Source: Xylophilus sp. GW821-FHT01B05 (GTDB taxonomy: Bacteria; Pseudomonadota; Gammaproteobacteria; Burkholderiales; Burkholderiaceae_C). From it: 64,000 bases of DNA. This document shows, piece after piece, positions 1 to 8,282 of the stretch. The position numbers and the translations under genes were made by a program. Under the pieces are notes generated by a model that saw nothing but the letters and a program-made list of their open reading frames with translations, had not been told where the DNA came from and made no database searches. Every line of letters starts with the position of its first letter. The first letter of the stretch is position 1. The DNA is taken from contig CP152408.1 of assembly GCA_038961845.1 (NCBI GenBank), positions 1,302,001 to 1,366,000 on the forward strand, given 5' to 3'.

Positions 1-915
1 GAGGTCAAGCCCAACTTCTTCTTCAACGTGCCGCGCGGCTTCGAGATGCTGCTGCCGCAGCTGGAACAAGACGCCGCCCTGGCGCAGGATTTCTTTGGCC
101 ATGTCGAAGGCATCTTCTACGCCGCAGCGGCCCTGCCGCAGGCGCTGTGGGACCGGCTCGACGTGCTGGCGCGCCGCGTGCGCGGCCAGTCGCTGTGGCT
201 CACCTCTTCATGGGGCGCGACCGAGACCGCGCCTGCGCTTACCACCGTGCACTGGCCGATCGAGCGCGCTGGCTGCATAGGCCTGCCACTGCCCGGTGTG
301 GAGATCAAGTTCGTGCCCGGCACAGAAGCCGGCGCCAAGCTGGAGATGCGGGTGCGCGGCCCCTCGGTGTTCCGCGAGTACCGCCATGCGCCCGAGGCCA
401 CGGCGGCCGCATTCGACGAACAAGGCTTCTACCGCATAGGCGATGCCGGCCGGCTGGTCGACCCGGCGCGGCCCGAGGCCGGCATTGCCTTCGATGGCCG
501 CGTGGCCGAGGACTTCAAGCTGCTGTCGGGCACCTGGGTGTCGGTGGGCATGCTGCGGGTGCGCGCGGTCTCGGCGCTGGCGCCTTATGCGTCTGATGTG
601 GTGGTGACCGGCCACGACCGCAGCGAGCTGGGCCTGCTGGTCTTCCCCACGCCCGCGCTGGCCGCGCTGCCGGCCGAGGCGCGCGCGCCGGCCCTGCGTG
701 CGGCACTGGCGGCGCTGCAGGGGGAGGGCGGCGGCTCTTCGCAAACGCCTACGCGCCTGCTGGTGCTGGGCAGCCCGCCAGACCCGGACCACGGCGAGAT
801 CACCGACAAGGGCTACCTCAACCAGCGCGCGGTGCTGAGCCGGCGCGCGGACGAGGTAGCCGCCCTGTACGCCGATGCCGCGCCAGACCTTGCCCCGCGC
901 GTGGTGCGCCTCTGA
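1..915 (+). CDS. Feruloyl-CoA synthase-like acyl-CoA synthetase, C-terminal part (5' end outside window)
   Basis: The reading frame is open from base 1, so the start lies upstream; 304 codons are visible. The protein is an adenylate-forming enzyme that would activate an aromatic carboxylic acid with ATP and CoA. The acyl-adenylate motif TSSWGATETAP is seen near visible residue 70, followed by FYRIGDA and the segment VAEDFKLLSGTWVSVG, which is typical of the feruloyl-CoA synthase subgroup rather than generic AMP-binding enzymes. The C-terminus carries EITDKGYLNQRAVL, matching the TDKG-NQRAVL tail known from that subgroup. It ends nine bases before bclA, so the two are probably co-transcribed. 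The substrate (ferulate or another hydroxylated aromatic acid) cannot be fixed from sequence. Confidence 0.8.
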   Translation, partial: EVKPNFFFNVPRGFEMLLPQLEQDAALAQDFFGHVEGIFYAAAALPQALWDRLDVLARRVRGQSLWLTSSWGATETAPALTTVHWPIERAGCIGLPLPGVEIKFVPGTEAGAKLEMRVRGPSVFREYRHAPEATAAAFDEQGFYRIGDAGRLVDPARPEAGIAFDGRVAEDFKLLSGTWVSVGMLRVRAVSALAPYASDVVVTGHDRSELGLLVFPTPALAALPAEARAPALRAALAALQGEGGGSSQTPTRLLVLGSPPDPDHGEITDKGYLNQRAVLSRRADEVAALYADAAPDLAPRVVRL

Positions 916-924
916 AGGAATCCC

Positions 925-2544
925 ATGACCGACATCGCCCCGCCCCCCACCGTCTTCAACTTCGCCGGCCACCTGCTGGCGCTCAACGCCGCGCGCGGCG
1001 CCAAGGCTGCCTATATCGACGACCACAGCACGCTCAGCTACGGCCAACTGGACGAGCGCGTGCGCCGCATGGCCGCCGCGCTGCGTGCGCTGGGCCTGCA
1101 GCGCGAAGACCGCGTGCTGCTGCTGATGCACGACTGCCACGACTGGCCGGTTGCCTTCCTGGGTGCGCTGCATGCGGGCGTGGTGCCGGTCGCCGTCAAC
1201 ACCTTGCTCACCGCAGCCGACTACGCCTACATGCTGACCGACAGCCGCGCCCGCGCGGCCCTGGTATCCGACGCCTTGCTGCCCGTGCTGCGCCAGGCCA
1301 TGGCGCTGCAGCCCAACGATCTGCGCCACTTGCTGGTATCGCGCCCGGCCGGTGAACTGCCCGAAGGCGCGCAGGCGCTCGACGCGCTGCTGGCAGCGCA
1401 AACACCCGCCACCGACGCGGCACGCACCCTGGCCGACGAGCCCGCCTTCTGGCTTTATTCATCGGGCTCCACCGGCCGGCCCAAGGGCACGGTGCACACG
1501 CACGGCAACCTGTACTGGACGGTGGAGCTGTACGCCAAGCCGGTGCTGGCCCTGCACGAGGGCGACACCGTGTTCTCTGCCGCCAAGCTGTTCTTTGCCT
1601 ACGGCCTGGGCAATGCGCTGAGCTTTCCGCTGTCGGTTGGCGCCACCACGCTGCTGATGGCCGGCCGGCCCACGCCCGAGGCCTGCTTCGAGCGCATGAC
1701 CACGCACCAGCCCACCGTGTTCTGCGGCGCGCCCACCGGCTACGTCGGCATGCTGGCCGCGCCCGGGCTGCCGGCGCGCAAGGCGGTGGCGCTGCGCATG
1801 TGCTCGTCTGCCGGCGAGGCGCTGCCGCGCGAGATTGGCGAGCGCTTCACCGCGCACTTTGGCTGCGAAATCATCGACGGCATAGGTTCCACCGAGATGC
1901 TGCACATCTTCCTGTCGAACCGGCCGGGCGACGTGCACTACGGCACCACCGGCCGCGCGGTCGATGGCTATGAGCTGGAGCTGCGCGGCGAAGACGGCCA
2001 CCTGGTGGCCGATGGCGAGATCGGCGACCTCTACATCCGCGGCCCCAGCGCCGCGCTGATGTACTGGAACAACCGCGAGAAATCACGCGAAACCTTCCAG
2101 GGCGCCTGGACCAAGAGCGGCGACAAATACCAGCGCAACGCCAACGGCACCTACACCTACGCCGGCCGCAGCGACGACATGCTCAAGGTCAGCGGCCAGT
2201 ACGTCTCGCCCTTCGAGGTGGAAGGCACGCTGGTGCAGCACCCCGCGGTGCTGGAGGCTGCCGTGATTGGCGTGGAAGACAGCCAGGGCCTGCTCAAGAC
2301 CAAGGCCTTTGTCGTGCTCAAGCCCGGCCATGCGGCCAGCGACGCCATCGAGGCCGAGCTGAAGGCCTTCGTCAAGGCGCGGCTGGCGCCGCACAAGTAC
2401 CCGCGCCAGATCGTTTTTACAGACGAGCTGCCCAAGACCGCGACCGGCAAGATCCAGCGCTTTCGCCTGCGCGAGCAAGAGCGCGTGCAGATCGCAGCGG
2501 CCGGTGCCATTGCCGCCGCCAGCCTGTCGGGGGTGGCCGTATGA
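925..2544 (+). CDS. bclA: Benzoate-CoA ligase
   Basis: 539-residue AMP-forming ligase that converts benzoate (or a close analogue) to its CoA thioester in the cytoplasm, the first step of the box pathway for aerobic benzoate breakdown and of anaerobic benzoyl-CoA routes. The phosphate loop YSSGSTGRPKG starts at Y178, the A5-type motif GIGSTEMLHIF is present, the hinge region reads YAGRSDDMLKVSGQYVSP, and the catalytic lysine lies in KTATGKIQ (K509). Length and motifs match the benzoate-CoA ligase family. The start follows an AAGGAATCCC ribosome site. The last four bases overlap the downstream hydrolase (ATGA), indicating translational coupling. boxABC are not in the window and would be expected upstream or elsewhere. 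Confidence 0.92.
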   Translation: MTDIAPPPTVFNFAGHLLALNAARGAKAAYIDDHSTLSYGQLDERVRRMAAALRALGLQREDRVLLLMHDCHDWPVAFLGALHAGVVPVAVNTLLTAADYAYMLTDSRARAALVSDALLPVLRQAMALQPNDLRHLLVSRPAGELPEGAQALDALLAAQTPATDAARTLADEPAFWLYSSGSTGRPKGTVHTHGNLYWTVELYAKPVLALHEGDTVFSAAKLFFAYGLGNALSFPLSVGATTLLMAGRPTPEACFERMTTHQPTVFCGAPTGYVGMLAAPGLPARKAVALRMCSSAGEALPREIGERFTAHFGCEIIDGIGSTEMLHIFLSNRPGDVHYGTTGRAVDGYELELRGEDGHLVADGEIGDLYIRGPSAALMYWNNREKSRETFQGAWTKSGDKYQRNANGTYTYAGRSDDMLKVSGQYVSPFEVEGTLVQHPAVLEAAVIGVEDSQGLLKTKAFVVLKPGHAASDAIEAELKAFVKARLAPHKYPRQIVFTDELPKTATGKIQRFRLREQERVQIAAAGAIAAASLSGVAV

Positions 2545-3389
2545 CGGCGCCGCAGTTTGTAGACGTGCGCTGGGACGGCCGCGACACCCGCATTGAGTAC
2601 CAGCACCTGGCGCCCGAGCGGCGCGGCCAGCCGCTGCTGGTCTTTTTGCACGAGGGCCTGGGCTCCATCACCATGTGGAAGGACTTCCCGGCCCAGCTGT
2701 GCGAGGCGGTGGGCTGCCGTGGCCTGGTGCTGTCGCGCTGGGGCTACGGCCAGTCCAGCCCGCGCCCGCACCACGAGCGCTGGCCGGTGGATTTCATGCA
2801 GCGCCAGGCACAGGCTTTTTTGCCGGCCTTCTTTGCCGCCATCGGCCATGACACGCTGGCCGACCGGCCCTGGTTCTATGGCCACAGCGATGGCGGCTCG
2901 ATCGCGCTGCTGCATGCGGCGGCCTTCCCGGATCGGGTGGCCGGCATCGTGGTGGCGGCGCCGCACATCCTGGTGGAAGACATCTCCATCCGCAGCATCG
3001 AGCAGGCGCGCGACGGCTATGTCACCACCGACCTGCGCAGCAAGCTGGCGCGCTACCACGCAGACCCGGATTCAGCCTTCTGGGGCTGGAACGACATCTG
3101 GCTGGACCCGGCCTTTCGCGCCTGGAACATCGAGGCCGCGCTGCCCGCCATCACCTGCCCGGTGCTGGCCGTGCAGGGCCGCGAGGACGAATACGGCACG
3201 CTGTGGCAGATCGAAGGCATTGCCGCCGCCGTGCCGCAGACCGAACTGCTGGTGCTGGAGGACTGCGGCCATTCGCCGCACCGCGACCAGCCCGCCGCAC
3301 TGAAGGCCGCCGTGGCCACCTTTGTGCGCCGCCACGCGGGCCGCACGGCCTGGCGCAGTGCCGGCGCGGCGCAGGCCGCCGCCACCTGA
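2541..3389 (+). CDS. Alpha/beta hydrolase of the benzoate/box cluster
   Basis: 282-residue alpha/beta-hydrolase fold protein without signal peptide. The nucleophile elbow is GHSDGGS with Ser116, a candidate acidic residue is in VQGREDEYG, and the catalytic histidine is in CGHSPHRDQP (His244), so the triad looks complete. The start overlaps the bclA stop by four bases. In box clusters of related bacteria a hydrolase in this position is regarded as a lactonase or thioesterase acting on ring-cleavage intermediates or surplus benzoyl-CoA. That role is inferred from position; the sequence alone shows only an intact serine hydrolase. The C-terminal 20 residues are alanine-rich and probably disordered. 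Confidence 0.85.
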   Translation: MTAPQFVDVRWDGRDTRIEYQHLAPERRGQPLLVFLHEGLGSITMWKDFPAQLCEAVGCRGLVLSRWGYGQSSPRPHHERWPVDFMQRQAQAFLPAFFAAIGHDTLADRPWFYGHSDGGSIALLHAAAFPDRVAGIVVAAPHILVEDISIRSIEQARDGYVTTDLRSKLARYHADPDSAFWGWNDIWLDPAFRAWNIEAALPAITCPVLAVQGREDEYGTLWQIEGIAAAVPQTELLVLEDCGHSPHRDQPAALKAAVATFVRRHAGRTAWRSAGAAQAAAT

Positions 3390-3430
3390 GTTCCCTCGCG
3401 TTTTCACCACCAAAAGAGAAGGAGACAAGC

Positions 3431-4627
3431 ATGCGTTCCCATTCCATCCCCCTGCGTTCCATCGCGCTCGCCTGCACCGCGGCCGCGGCCCTGTTCACCG
3501 CCAGCGCCCAGGCCCAGGCGCCGGCTGCGTCGAGTGCGCCGGTCAAGGTCGGGCTGATGCTGCCCTACACCGGCACCTTCGCCGCGCTGGGCGTGGCCAT
3601 AGAGAACGGCTTCAAGCTCTATGTCGACGAGAACGGCGGCAAGCTCGCCGGCCGCTCGGTCGAGTACTTCAAGGTGGACGACGAATCCGACCCGGCCAAG
3701 GCCCCCGAGAACGCCAACAAGCTGGTCAAGCGCGACCAGGTCGACGTGCTGGTCGGCACCGTGCATTCGGGCGTGGCCATGGGCATGGCCAAGGTGGCCA
3801 AGGACAACAAGACTCTGCTGATCGTGCCCAACGCCGGCGCCGACGCGGTCACCGGCCCGCTGTGCGCGCCCAACATCTTCCGCAGCTCTTTCAGCAACTG
3901 GCAGCCGGCCTATGCCATGGGCCTGGTGGCGGCCGAGCAGTTCAAGCACAAGACGGCGGTCACGCTGAGCTGGAAGTACGCCGCCGGCGATGAGTCGGTC
4001 AAGGGCTTCAAGGAAGGCTTCGAGGCCAAGGGCGGCAAGGTGGTGAAGGAGCTGAACCTGCCCTTCCCCAACGTCGAATTCCAGGCGCTGCTGACCGAGA
4101 TCGCGGCCTTGAAGCCAGACGCGGTCTACGTCTTCTTTGCTGGCGGCGGCGCGGTCAAGTTCGTGAAGGACTATGCCGCTGCCGGCCTGAAGGAAAAGAT
4201 CCCGCTGTACGGCGCGGGCTTTCTCACCGACGGCACGCTGGAGGCCCAGGGCGACGCCGCCAACGGCCTGCTCACCACGCTGCACTACGCCGATGAGCTG
4301 AAGGTGCCCAAGGACCAGAGCTTCCGCACCGCCTACGCCAAGGCCTACAAGCTGCAGCCCGACGTGTATGCCGTGCAGGGCTACGACGCGGCGCAACTGC
4401 TGGCCGCCGGCATCAAGGCCGCAGGTGGTGACTTGTCGCAGCGCGACGCCGTGGTCAAGGGCATGGAGCAGGCCAAGATCGACAGCCCGCGCGGCCCCTT
4501 CACCATGTCCAAGGCGCACAACCCGGTGCAAGACATCTACCTGCGCAAGGTGGTCGGCAAGACCAACCAACTGGTCAGCGTGGCGGCCAAGGGCCTGGCC
4601 GATCCGGCGCGCGGCTGCCGCATGTAA
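3431..4627 (+). CDS. ABC transporter substrate-binding protein, branched-chain amino acid/benzoate type
   Basis: 398-residue periplasmic binding protein of the LivJ/LivK family (Peripla_BP_6). The ATG at 3431 is chosen because a strong ribosome site (GAGAAGGAGA) lies just before it and a signal peptide follows directly (RSIALACTAAAALFTASAQA). The mature part opens with KVGLMLPYTGTFAALG, the usual first strand of this family. It sits between bclA and a full set of permease and ATPase genes, so aromatic carboxylates such as benzoate are more likely ligands than amino acids; this is inference from context. A 224-bp gap with two repeat elements separates it from the permease genes, which may lower their expression relative to the binding protein. 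Confidence 0.9.
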   Translation: MRSHSIPLRSIALACTAAAALFTASAQAQAPAASSAPVKVGLMLPYTGTFAALGVAIENGFKLYVDENGGKLAGRSVEYFKVDDESDPAKAPENANKLVKRDQVDVLVGTVHSGVAMGMAKVAKDNKTLLIVPNAGADAVTGPLCAPNIFRSSFSNWQPAYAMGLVAAEQFKHKTAVTLSWKYAAGDESVKGFKEGFEAKGGKVVKELNLPFPNVEFQALLTEIAALKPDAVYVFFAGGGAVKFVKDYAAAGLKEKIPLYGAGFLTDGTLEAQGDAANGLLTTLHYADELKVPKDQSFRTAYAKAYKLQPDVYAVQGYDAAQLLAAGIKAAGGDLSQRDAVVKGMEQAKIDSPRGPFTMSKAHNPVQDIYLRKVVGKTNQLVSVAAKGLADPARGCRM

Positions 4628-4656
4628 GGCCCTGCTGGCGCCGACGCTGTTCCAAC

Positions 4657-4726
4657 CCGTTCGGGCTGAGCCTGTCGAAGCCTGGGCCCGCACCTATCGG
4701 CCCAATGACCGGCTCAGGGCGAACGG
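4657..4726. repeat. REP-like inverted repeat (family C, copy 1)
   Basis: Two 16-base arms, 4657-4672 and 4711-4726, are inverted copies with two mismatches (left arm CCGTTCGGGCTGAGCC). The left arm continues into TGTCGAAG, giving the GAGCCTGTCGAAG core of a widespread proteobacterial REP-type element. It can fold after transcription of the binding-protein gene and may protect the mRNA 3' end. A single related arm lies between pcaI and pcaJ at about 39498. Confidence 0.75.
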
Positions 4727-4761
4727 AGCTACCTGGGCAGCATCGTTGCCGCATCTGGATT

Positions 4762-4822
4762 GATTGCTACTAAATATATAGCTAATAGCCCAGGTGGGAT
4801 AAGGGCTAGAGCCCTATTTGAC
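4762..4822 (+). repeat. Dispersed intergenic repeat, family A, copy 1
   Basis: AT-richer segment with ATAGCTAATAGCCCAGG followed by GGGCTAGAGCC. The same two blocks recur in intergenic gaps near 21842, 49857 and 53421, and in modified form near 32968. It lies between the binding-protein gene and the first permease gene. Confidence 0.7.
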
Positions 4823-4851
4823 TCATAAAAGGCTTTGACAAGCACCGCGCC

Positions 4852-5721
4852 ATGGACCTGACCACCTTCCTCATTCAATGCCTCAACAGCGTGCAGTACG
4901 GGCTGCTGCTGTTCTTGGTGGCCAGCGGGCTGACGCTGATCTTCGGGATCATGGGCGTCATCAACCTGGCGCACGGCAGCTTCTACATGATCGGCGCCTA
5001 CATGGCCTTCGCGCTCAGCAGCCTGGTCGGCAACTTCGCGCTGGCGCTGCTGCTGGGCATCGTGCTGGCGGTGGTGCTGGGCTACCTGCTGGAGTGGTGC
5101 TTCTTCAGCTTTCTGTACGAGCGCGAGCACTTGTCCCAGGTGCTGATGACCTACGGCCTGATCCTGGTGTTCGAGGAGCTGCGCAGCATCCTGGTGGGTG
5201 ACGACGTGCACGGCGTTGCCGTGCCGGCCTGGCTGGACGGCAGCATCGCCATTGGCAACGGCATGGCCTACCCGGTGTACCGGCTCTTCATGTCGGGCGT
5301 CTGCCTGGCGGTGGCAGCGGGCATGTATGCGGTGATCCGGCATACGCGGCTGGGCATGGTGGTGCGCGCGGGCTCGACCAACCGCGAGATGGTGCAGTCG
5401 CTGGGCATAGACATTGCGCTGTTGTACCGCGTGGTGTTTGCCGTGGGCATGGCGCTGGCCGTGCTGGCGGGCATGATCGCCGCGCCCGTGGCATCGGTCT
5501 ATCCGGGCATGGGCGGCTCGGTGCTGATCGTCTGCTTTGTGGTGGTGGTGATTGGCGGCATCGGCTCGGTCAAGGGCGCGCTGGTGGCGGCGCTGTTGAT
5601 CGGTTTTGTCGATACCTTTGGCAAGGTGCTGTGGCAGCAGGCGGCCGGTGTGCTGGTCTATGTGCTGATGGCCGCGATCTTGTTGTGGAAGCCGCAAGGC
5701 CTGTTCCGCCAGGGAACCTAG
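4852..5721 (+). CDS. Branched-chain-type ABC transporter permease LivH
   Basis: 289-residue inner-membrane permease with about eight hydrophobic helices. The family signature GIMGVINLAHGSFYMIGAY near residues 30-50 and the segment VVVIGGIGSVKGALVAALLIG near the C-terminus identify it as the LivH subunit, which pairs with LivM to form the translocation channel. The ATG at 4852 lacks a strong Shine-Dalgarno match, but the protein begins in the usual family position (MDLTTFLIQCLNSVQYG). The next gene starts two bases after its stop. Confidence 0.9.
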   Translation: MDLTTFLIQCLNSVQYGLLLFLVASGLTLIFGIMGVINLAHGSFYMIGAYMAFALSSLVGNFALALLLGIVLAVVLGYLLEWCFFSFLYEREHLSQVLMTYGLILVFEELRSILVGDDVHGVAVPAWLDGSIAIGNGMAYPVYRLFMSGVCLAVAAGMYAVIRHTRLGMVVRAGSTNREMVQSLGIDIALLYRVVFAVGMALAVLAGMIAAPVASVYPGMGGSVLIVCFVVVVIGGIGSVKGALVAALLIGFVDTFGKVLWQQAAGVLVYVLMAAILLWKPQGLFRQGT

Positions 5722-5723
5722 AT

Positions 5724-6746
5724 ATGCACAAGCACATTCCTAATGCCGTCTGGGCCTGGCTCGCGGCCTTCGTATTGCTGGCGCTGCTGCCAGTGCTGCC
5801 CGAGCCTGTCGGCTCGGCCTTCCACCAGGAGCTGGGCGCCAAGGTGCTGATCATGGCCATCTTTGCGCTGAGCCTGCAATTGCTGGTCGGCTACACCGGC
5901 CTGGTCAGCCTGGGCCATGCGGCCTTCTTTGGTTTTGCCGCCTACACGGTGGCGCTGCTGGCGCCGCAGTCAGAGGCTGGCAACGGCTGGTGGCTGCTGG
6001 CGGCCTCGGTGGGCGCCGCGGCGCTGCTGGCCTTTGTCATCGGCCTGCTGGTGATGCGCACGCGCGGCATCTACTTCATCATGGTCACGCTGGCCTTTGC
6101 GCAGATGGTGTACTTCGTGTTCCACGACACCGACCTGGGCGGCGGCAGCGACGGCACCTATGTCTACATCAAGCCCGAATTCACGCTGTTCGGCCACCGC
6201 CTGCTGGACCTGGAGCAGACCGCGCACTTCTACTGGCTCGCGCTGCTGCTGACGGCCGCCACCGTGGGCCTGCTGGCCCTGGTGTTGCGCGCGCGGCTGG
6301 GCCATGCGCTGGTCGGCATCCGCCACAACGAGCAGCGCATGCGCGCGGCCGGCTGCAACACCACGGCCTACAAGCTGGCCAGCTTCACGCTGGCGGGCGG
6401 GCTGTCGGGCGTGGCGGGCTTTTTGTTCGCGGTGCAGCACGGCTACGTCAACCCCGAGATCCTGGCCTGGCACCAGTCGGGCAATGCGCTGCTGATGGTG
6501 ATCCTGGGCGGCATCGGCAGCCTGCCGGGCGCGGTGCTGGGGGCCTTCTCCTTCGTGCTGCTGGCCGAATGGTTCCAGGGCATGACCAAGCATTGGCAAC
6601 TGCTGATGGGCGGCTTCATCATCATCGCGGTGGCCGTGCTGCCGCAGGGCATTGCGGGCGGCTTTGTATGGCTGCGCGAGCGTTGGCAGGCCCGGCGCCG
6701 CTCGCCGCTGCCAGCGGTGCCCAAGCCGCAGGAGGGCACACCATGA
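5724..6746 (+). CDS. Branched-chain-type ABC transporter permease LivM
   Basis: 340-residue multi-helix permease, partner of the preceding LivH. The ATG at 5724 is chosen because it follows the livH stop directly and gives a normal N-terminus; an upstream start in the same frame would lie inside livH. Family features are LLVGYTGLVSLGHAAFFG after the second helix and GGIGSLPGAVLGAF near the end. A cytoplasmic basic tail follows the last helix. The stop overlaps the livG start (ATGA), so LivM and LivG are translationally coupled. Confidence 0.9.
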   Translation: MHKHIPNAVWAWLAAFVLLALLPVLPEPVGSAFHQELGAKVLIMAIFALSLQLLVGYTGLVSLGHAAFFGFAAYTVALLAPQSEAGNGWWLLAASVGAAALLAFVIGLLVMRTRGIYFIMVTLAFAQMVYFVFHDTDLGGGSDGTYVYIKPEFTLFGHRLLDLEQTAHFYWLALLLTAATVGLLALVLRARLGHALVGIRHNEQRMRAAGCNTTAYKLASFTLAGGLSGVAGFLFAVQHGYVNPEILAWHQSGNALLMVILGGIGSLPGAVLGAFSFVLLAEWFQGMTKHWQLLMGGFIIIAVAVLPQGIAGGFVWLRERWQARRRSPLPAVPKPQEGTP

Positions 6747-7498
6747 GCGCCGCCCCATTCGCCCTGCGCGCCACCGGCGTCACCCGCCGCTTTGGCGCCC
6801 TGGCCGCCGTACACGACGTGTCGCTGGACCTGCAGCGCGGCGAGATCCACGCCGTGATCGGCACCAACGGCGCTGGCAAGTCCACCCTGGTGAACCTGCT
6901 GTCGGGCGAGATCCCCTTGAGCGCCGGCAGCGTGCAACTGGACGGCGCAGACGTCACCCACTGGTCCCAGCCGCGCCGCGCCCGCGCCGGCCTGGGCCGC
7001 AGCTACCAGCGCAACAACATCTTCCTGCCGCTGTCGGTGCGCGAGAACTGCCGCCTGGCCGCACAGATGCAGGCGCAGCAAGCCTGGAAGCTCTGGCAAC
7101 CGGCCGCGCGCTGCCGCTTCAGCACCGCGCGCGCCGACCAGGCGCTGGAGCGTGCCGGCCTGGCCACGCTGGCCGGCCGCGCGGCCGCCGGCCTGTCGCA
7201 CGGGCAAAAGCGCCAGTTGGAAGTGGCGATGTGCCTGGCCACCGCACCCACCGTGCTGCTGCTGGACGAGCCCCTGGCCGGCATGGGCCCGGAAGAATCC
7301 GCGCGCATGCTCGACCTGCTGCGCAGCCTGCGCGCCGAGCACGCGCTGCTGCTGGTGGAGCACGACATGGAAGCGGTATTTGCCGTGGCCGACCGCATCA
7401 CGGTGATGGTGGACGGCGGCGTCATTGCTTCGGGGTCCCCGGAAGCGGTGCGTGCCGACGCCCAGGTGCAGGCGGCGTACTTGGGAGGCCATGCATGA
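6743..7498 (+). CDS. ABC transporter ATP-binding protein LivG
   Basis: 251-residue ATPase that powers the importer. Walker A is GTNGAGKST (Lys46), the signature is LSHGQKRQLEVA, Walker B is VLLLDEP, and the H-loop is in LLVEHDMEAVF. LSHGQ replaces the common LSGGQ, a substitution usual for LivG. The start overlaps the livM stop and its own stop overlaps the livF start by four bases, so livM, livG and livF form a tightly coupled block. Confidence 0.92.
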   Translation: MSAAPFALRATGVTRRFGALAAVHDVSLDLQRGEIHAVIGTNGAGKSTLVNLLSGEIPLSAGSVQLDGADVTHWSQPRRARAGLGRSYQRNNIFLPLSVRENCRLAAQMQAQQAWKLWQPAARCRFSTARADQALERAGLATLAGRAAAGLSHGQKRQLEVAMCLATAPTVLLLDEPLAGMGPEESARMLDLLRSLRAEHALLLVEHDMEAVFAVADRITVMVDGGVIASGSPEAVRADAQVQAAYLGGHA

Positions 7499-8202
7499 GC
7501 CATCTGATCGAAGCACGCGGGCTGCACGCCTGGTACGGCAGCAGCCACATCCTGCATGGCATCGACTTCTCGCTGCGCCGTGGCGAGACGGTCGGCCTGC
7601 TGGGCAAGAACGGCATGGGCAAGTCCACCCTGATCCGCAGCCTGCTGGGCCATGTGCGCCAGCGCAGCGGCGCCATATCCGTGCAAGGCCGCGACCTGTC
7701 GCGCGGCAAGCCGCACGAGGCGGCCAAGCTGGGCATTGCCTACGTGCCCGAGGGCCGCGGCATCTTCCCCAACCTGACCGTGCGCGAAAACCTGCTCATG
7801 GCCGCGCGCCCCGGCCGCGACGGCCAGCGCGCCTGGACCTGGGAGCGCATCCTGGCCACCTTCCCGCGCCTGACCGAGCGCCTGGGCCACCTCGGCGGCC
7901 AGTTGTCGGGCGGCGAGCAGCAGATGCTCTCCATCGGCCGCGCCCTCATGACCAACCCCGACGCCATCGTGTTGGATGAAGCCACCGAAGGCCTGGCGCC
8001 GCTGATCGTGGACGAGATCTGGCGCGTCATCGCCCAGATCCGTGCCACCGGCCTGGCCACCCTGGTGGTGGACCGCGACTACCGCCGCGTGGCGGCCCAG
8101 TCTGATCGCCTGGTGGTGCTGCAGAAGGGGCGCGTGGTGCTCAGCGGCGAGGCGGGCGCGCTGCGCGATGCGCCGGAGCTGCGCAACTGCCTGGGGCTGT
8201 AG
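7495..8202 (+). CDS. ABC transporter ATP-binding protein LivF
   Basis: 235-residue second ATPase of the importer. Walker A is GKNGMGKST (Lys43), the signature is LSGGEQQMLSIGRAL, and Walker B is IVLDEATEGL. The switch region reads LVVDRDYRRVA, where family members usually have LVEQN; the usual E and Q are D and R here, so the ATP-hydrolysis switch differs from the textbook form. The partner LivG keeps a standard histidine, so the heterodimer is probably still active. It is the last gene of the operon; no clear terminator is visible in the 80 bases that follow. Confidence 0.9.
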   Translation: MSHLIEARGLHAWYGSSHILHGIDFSLRRGETVGLLGKNGMGKSTLIRSLLGHVRQRSGAISVQGRDLSRGKPHEAAKLGIAYVPEGRGIFPNLTVRENLLMAARPGRDGQRAWTWERILATFPRLTERLGHLGGQLSGGEQQMLSIGRALMTNPDAIVLDEATEGLAPLIVDEIWRVIAQIRATGLATLVVDRDYRRVAAQSDRLVVLQKGRVVLSGEAGALRDAPELRNCLGL

Positions 8203-8282
8203 CCGCAAGTGGTAACAGCGGGTACGCGGGATAGGGCGAGAATGGCCGGTTGCAATGCCGGGCGTTTCCCGGAAAGGGCCTC

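Noticed and set aside
208..1401. Long open frame on the minus strand opposite the fcs-like and bclA genes
   Set aside because: Antisense frame produced by high GC third positions; composition rich in Arg, Gln, His and no recognisable domain, while both plus-strand genes are clear.
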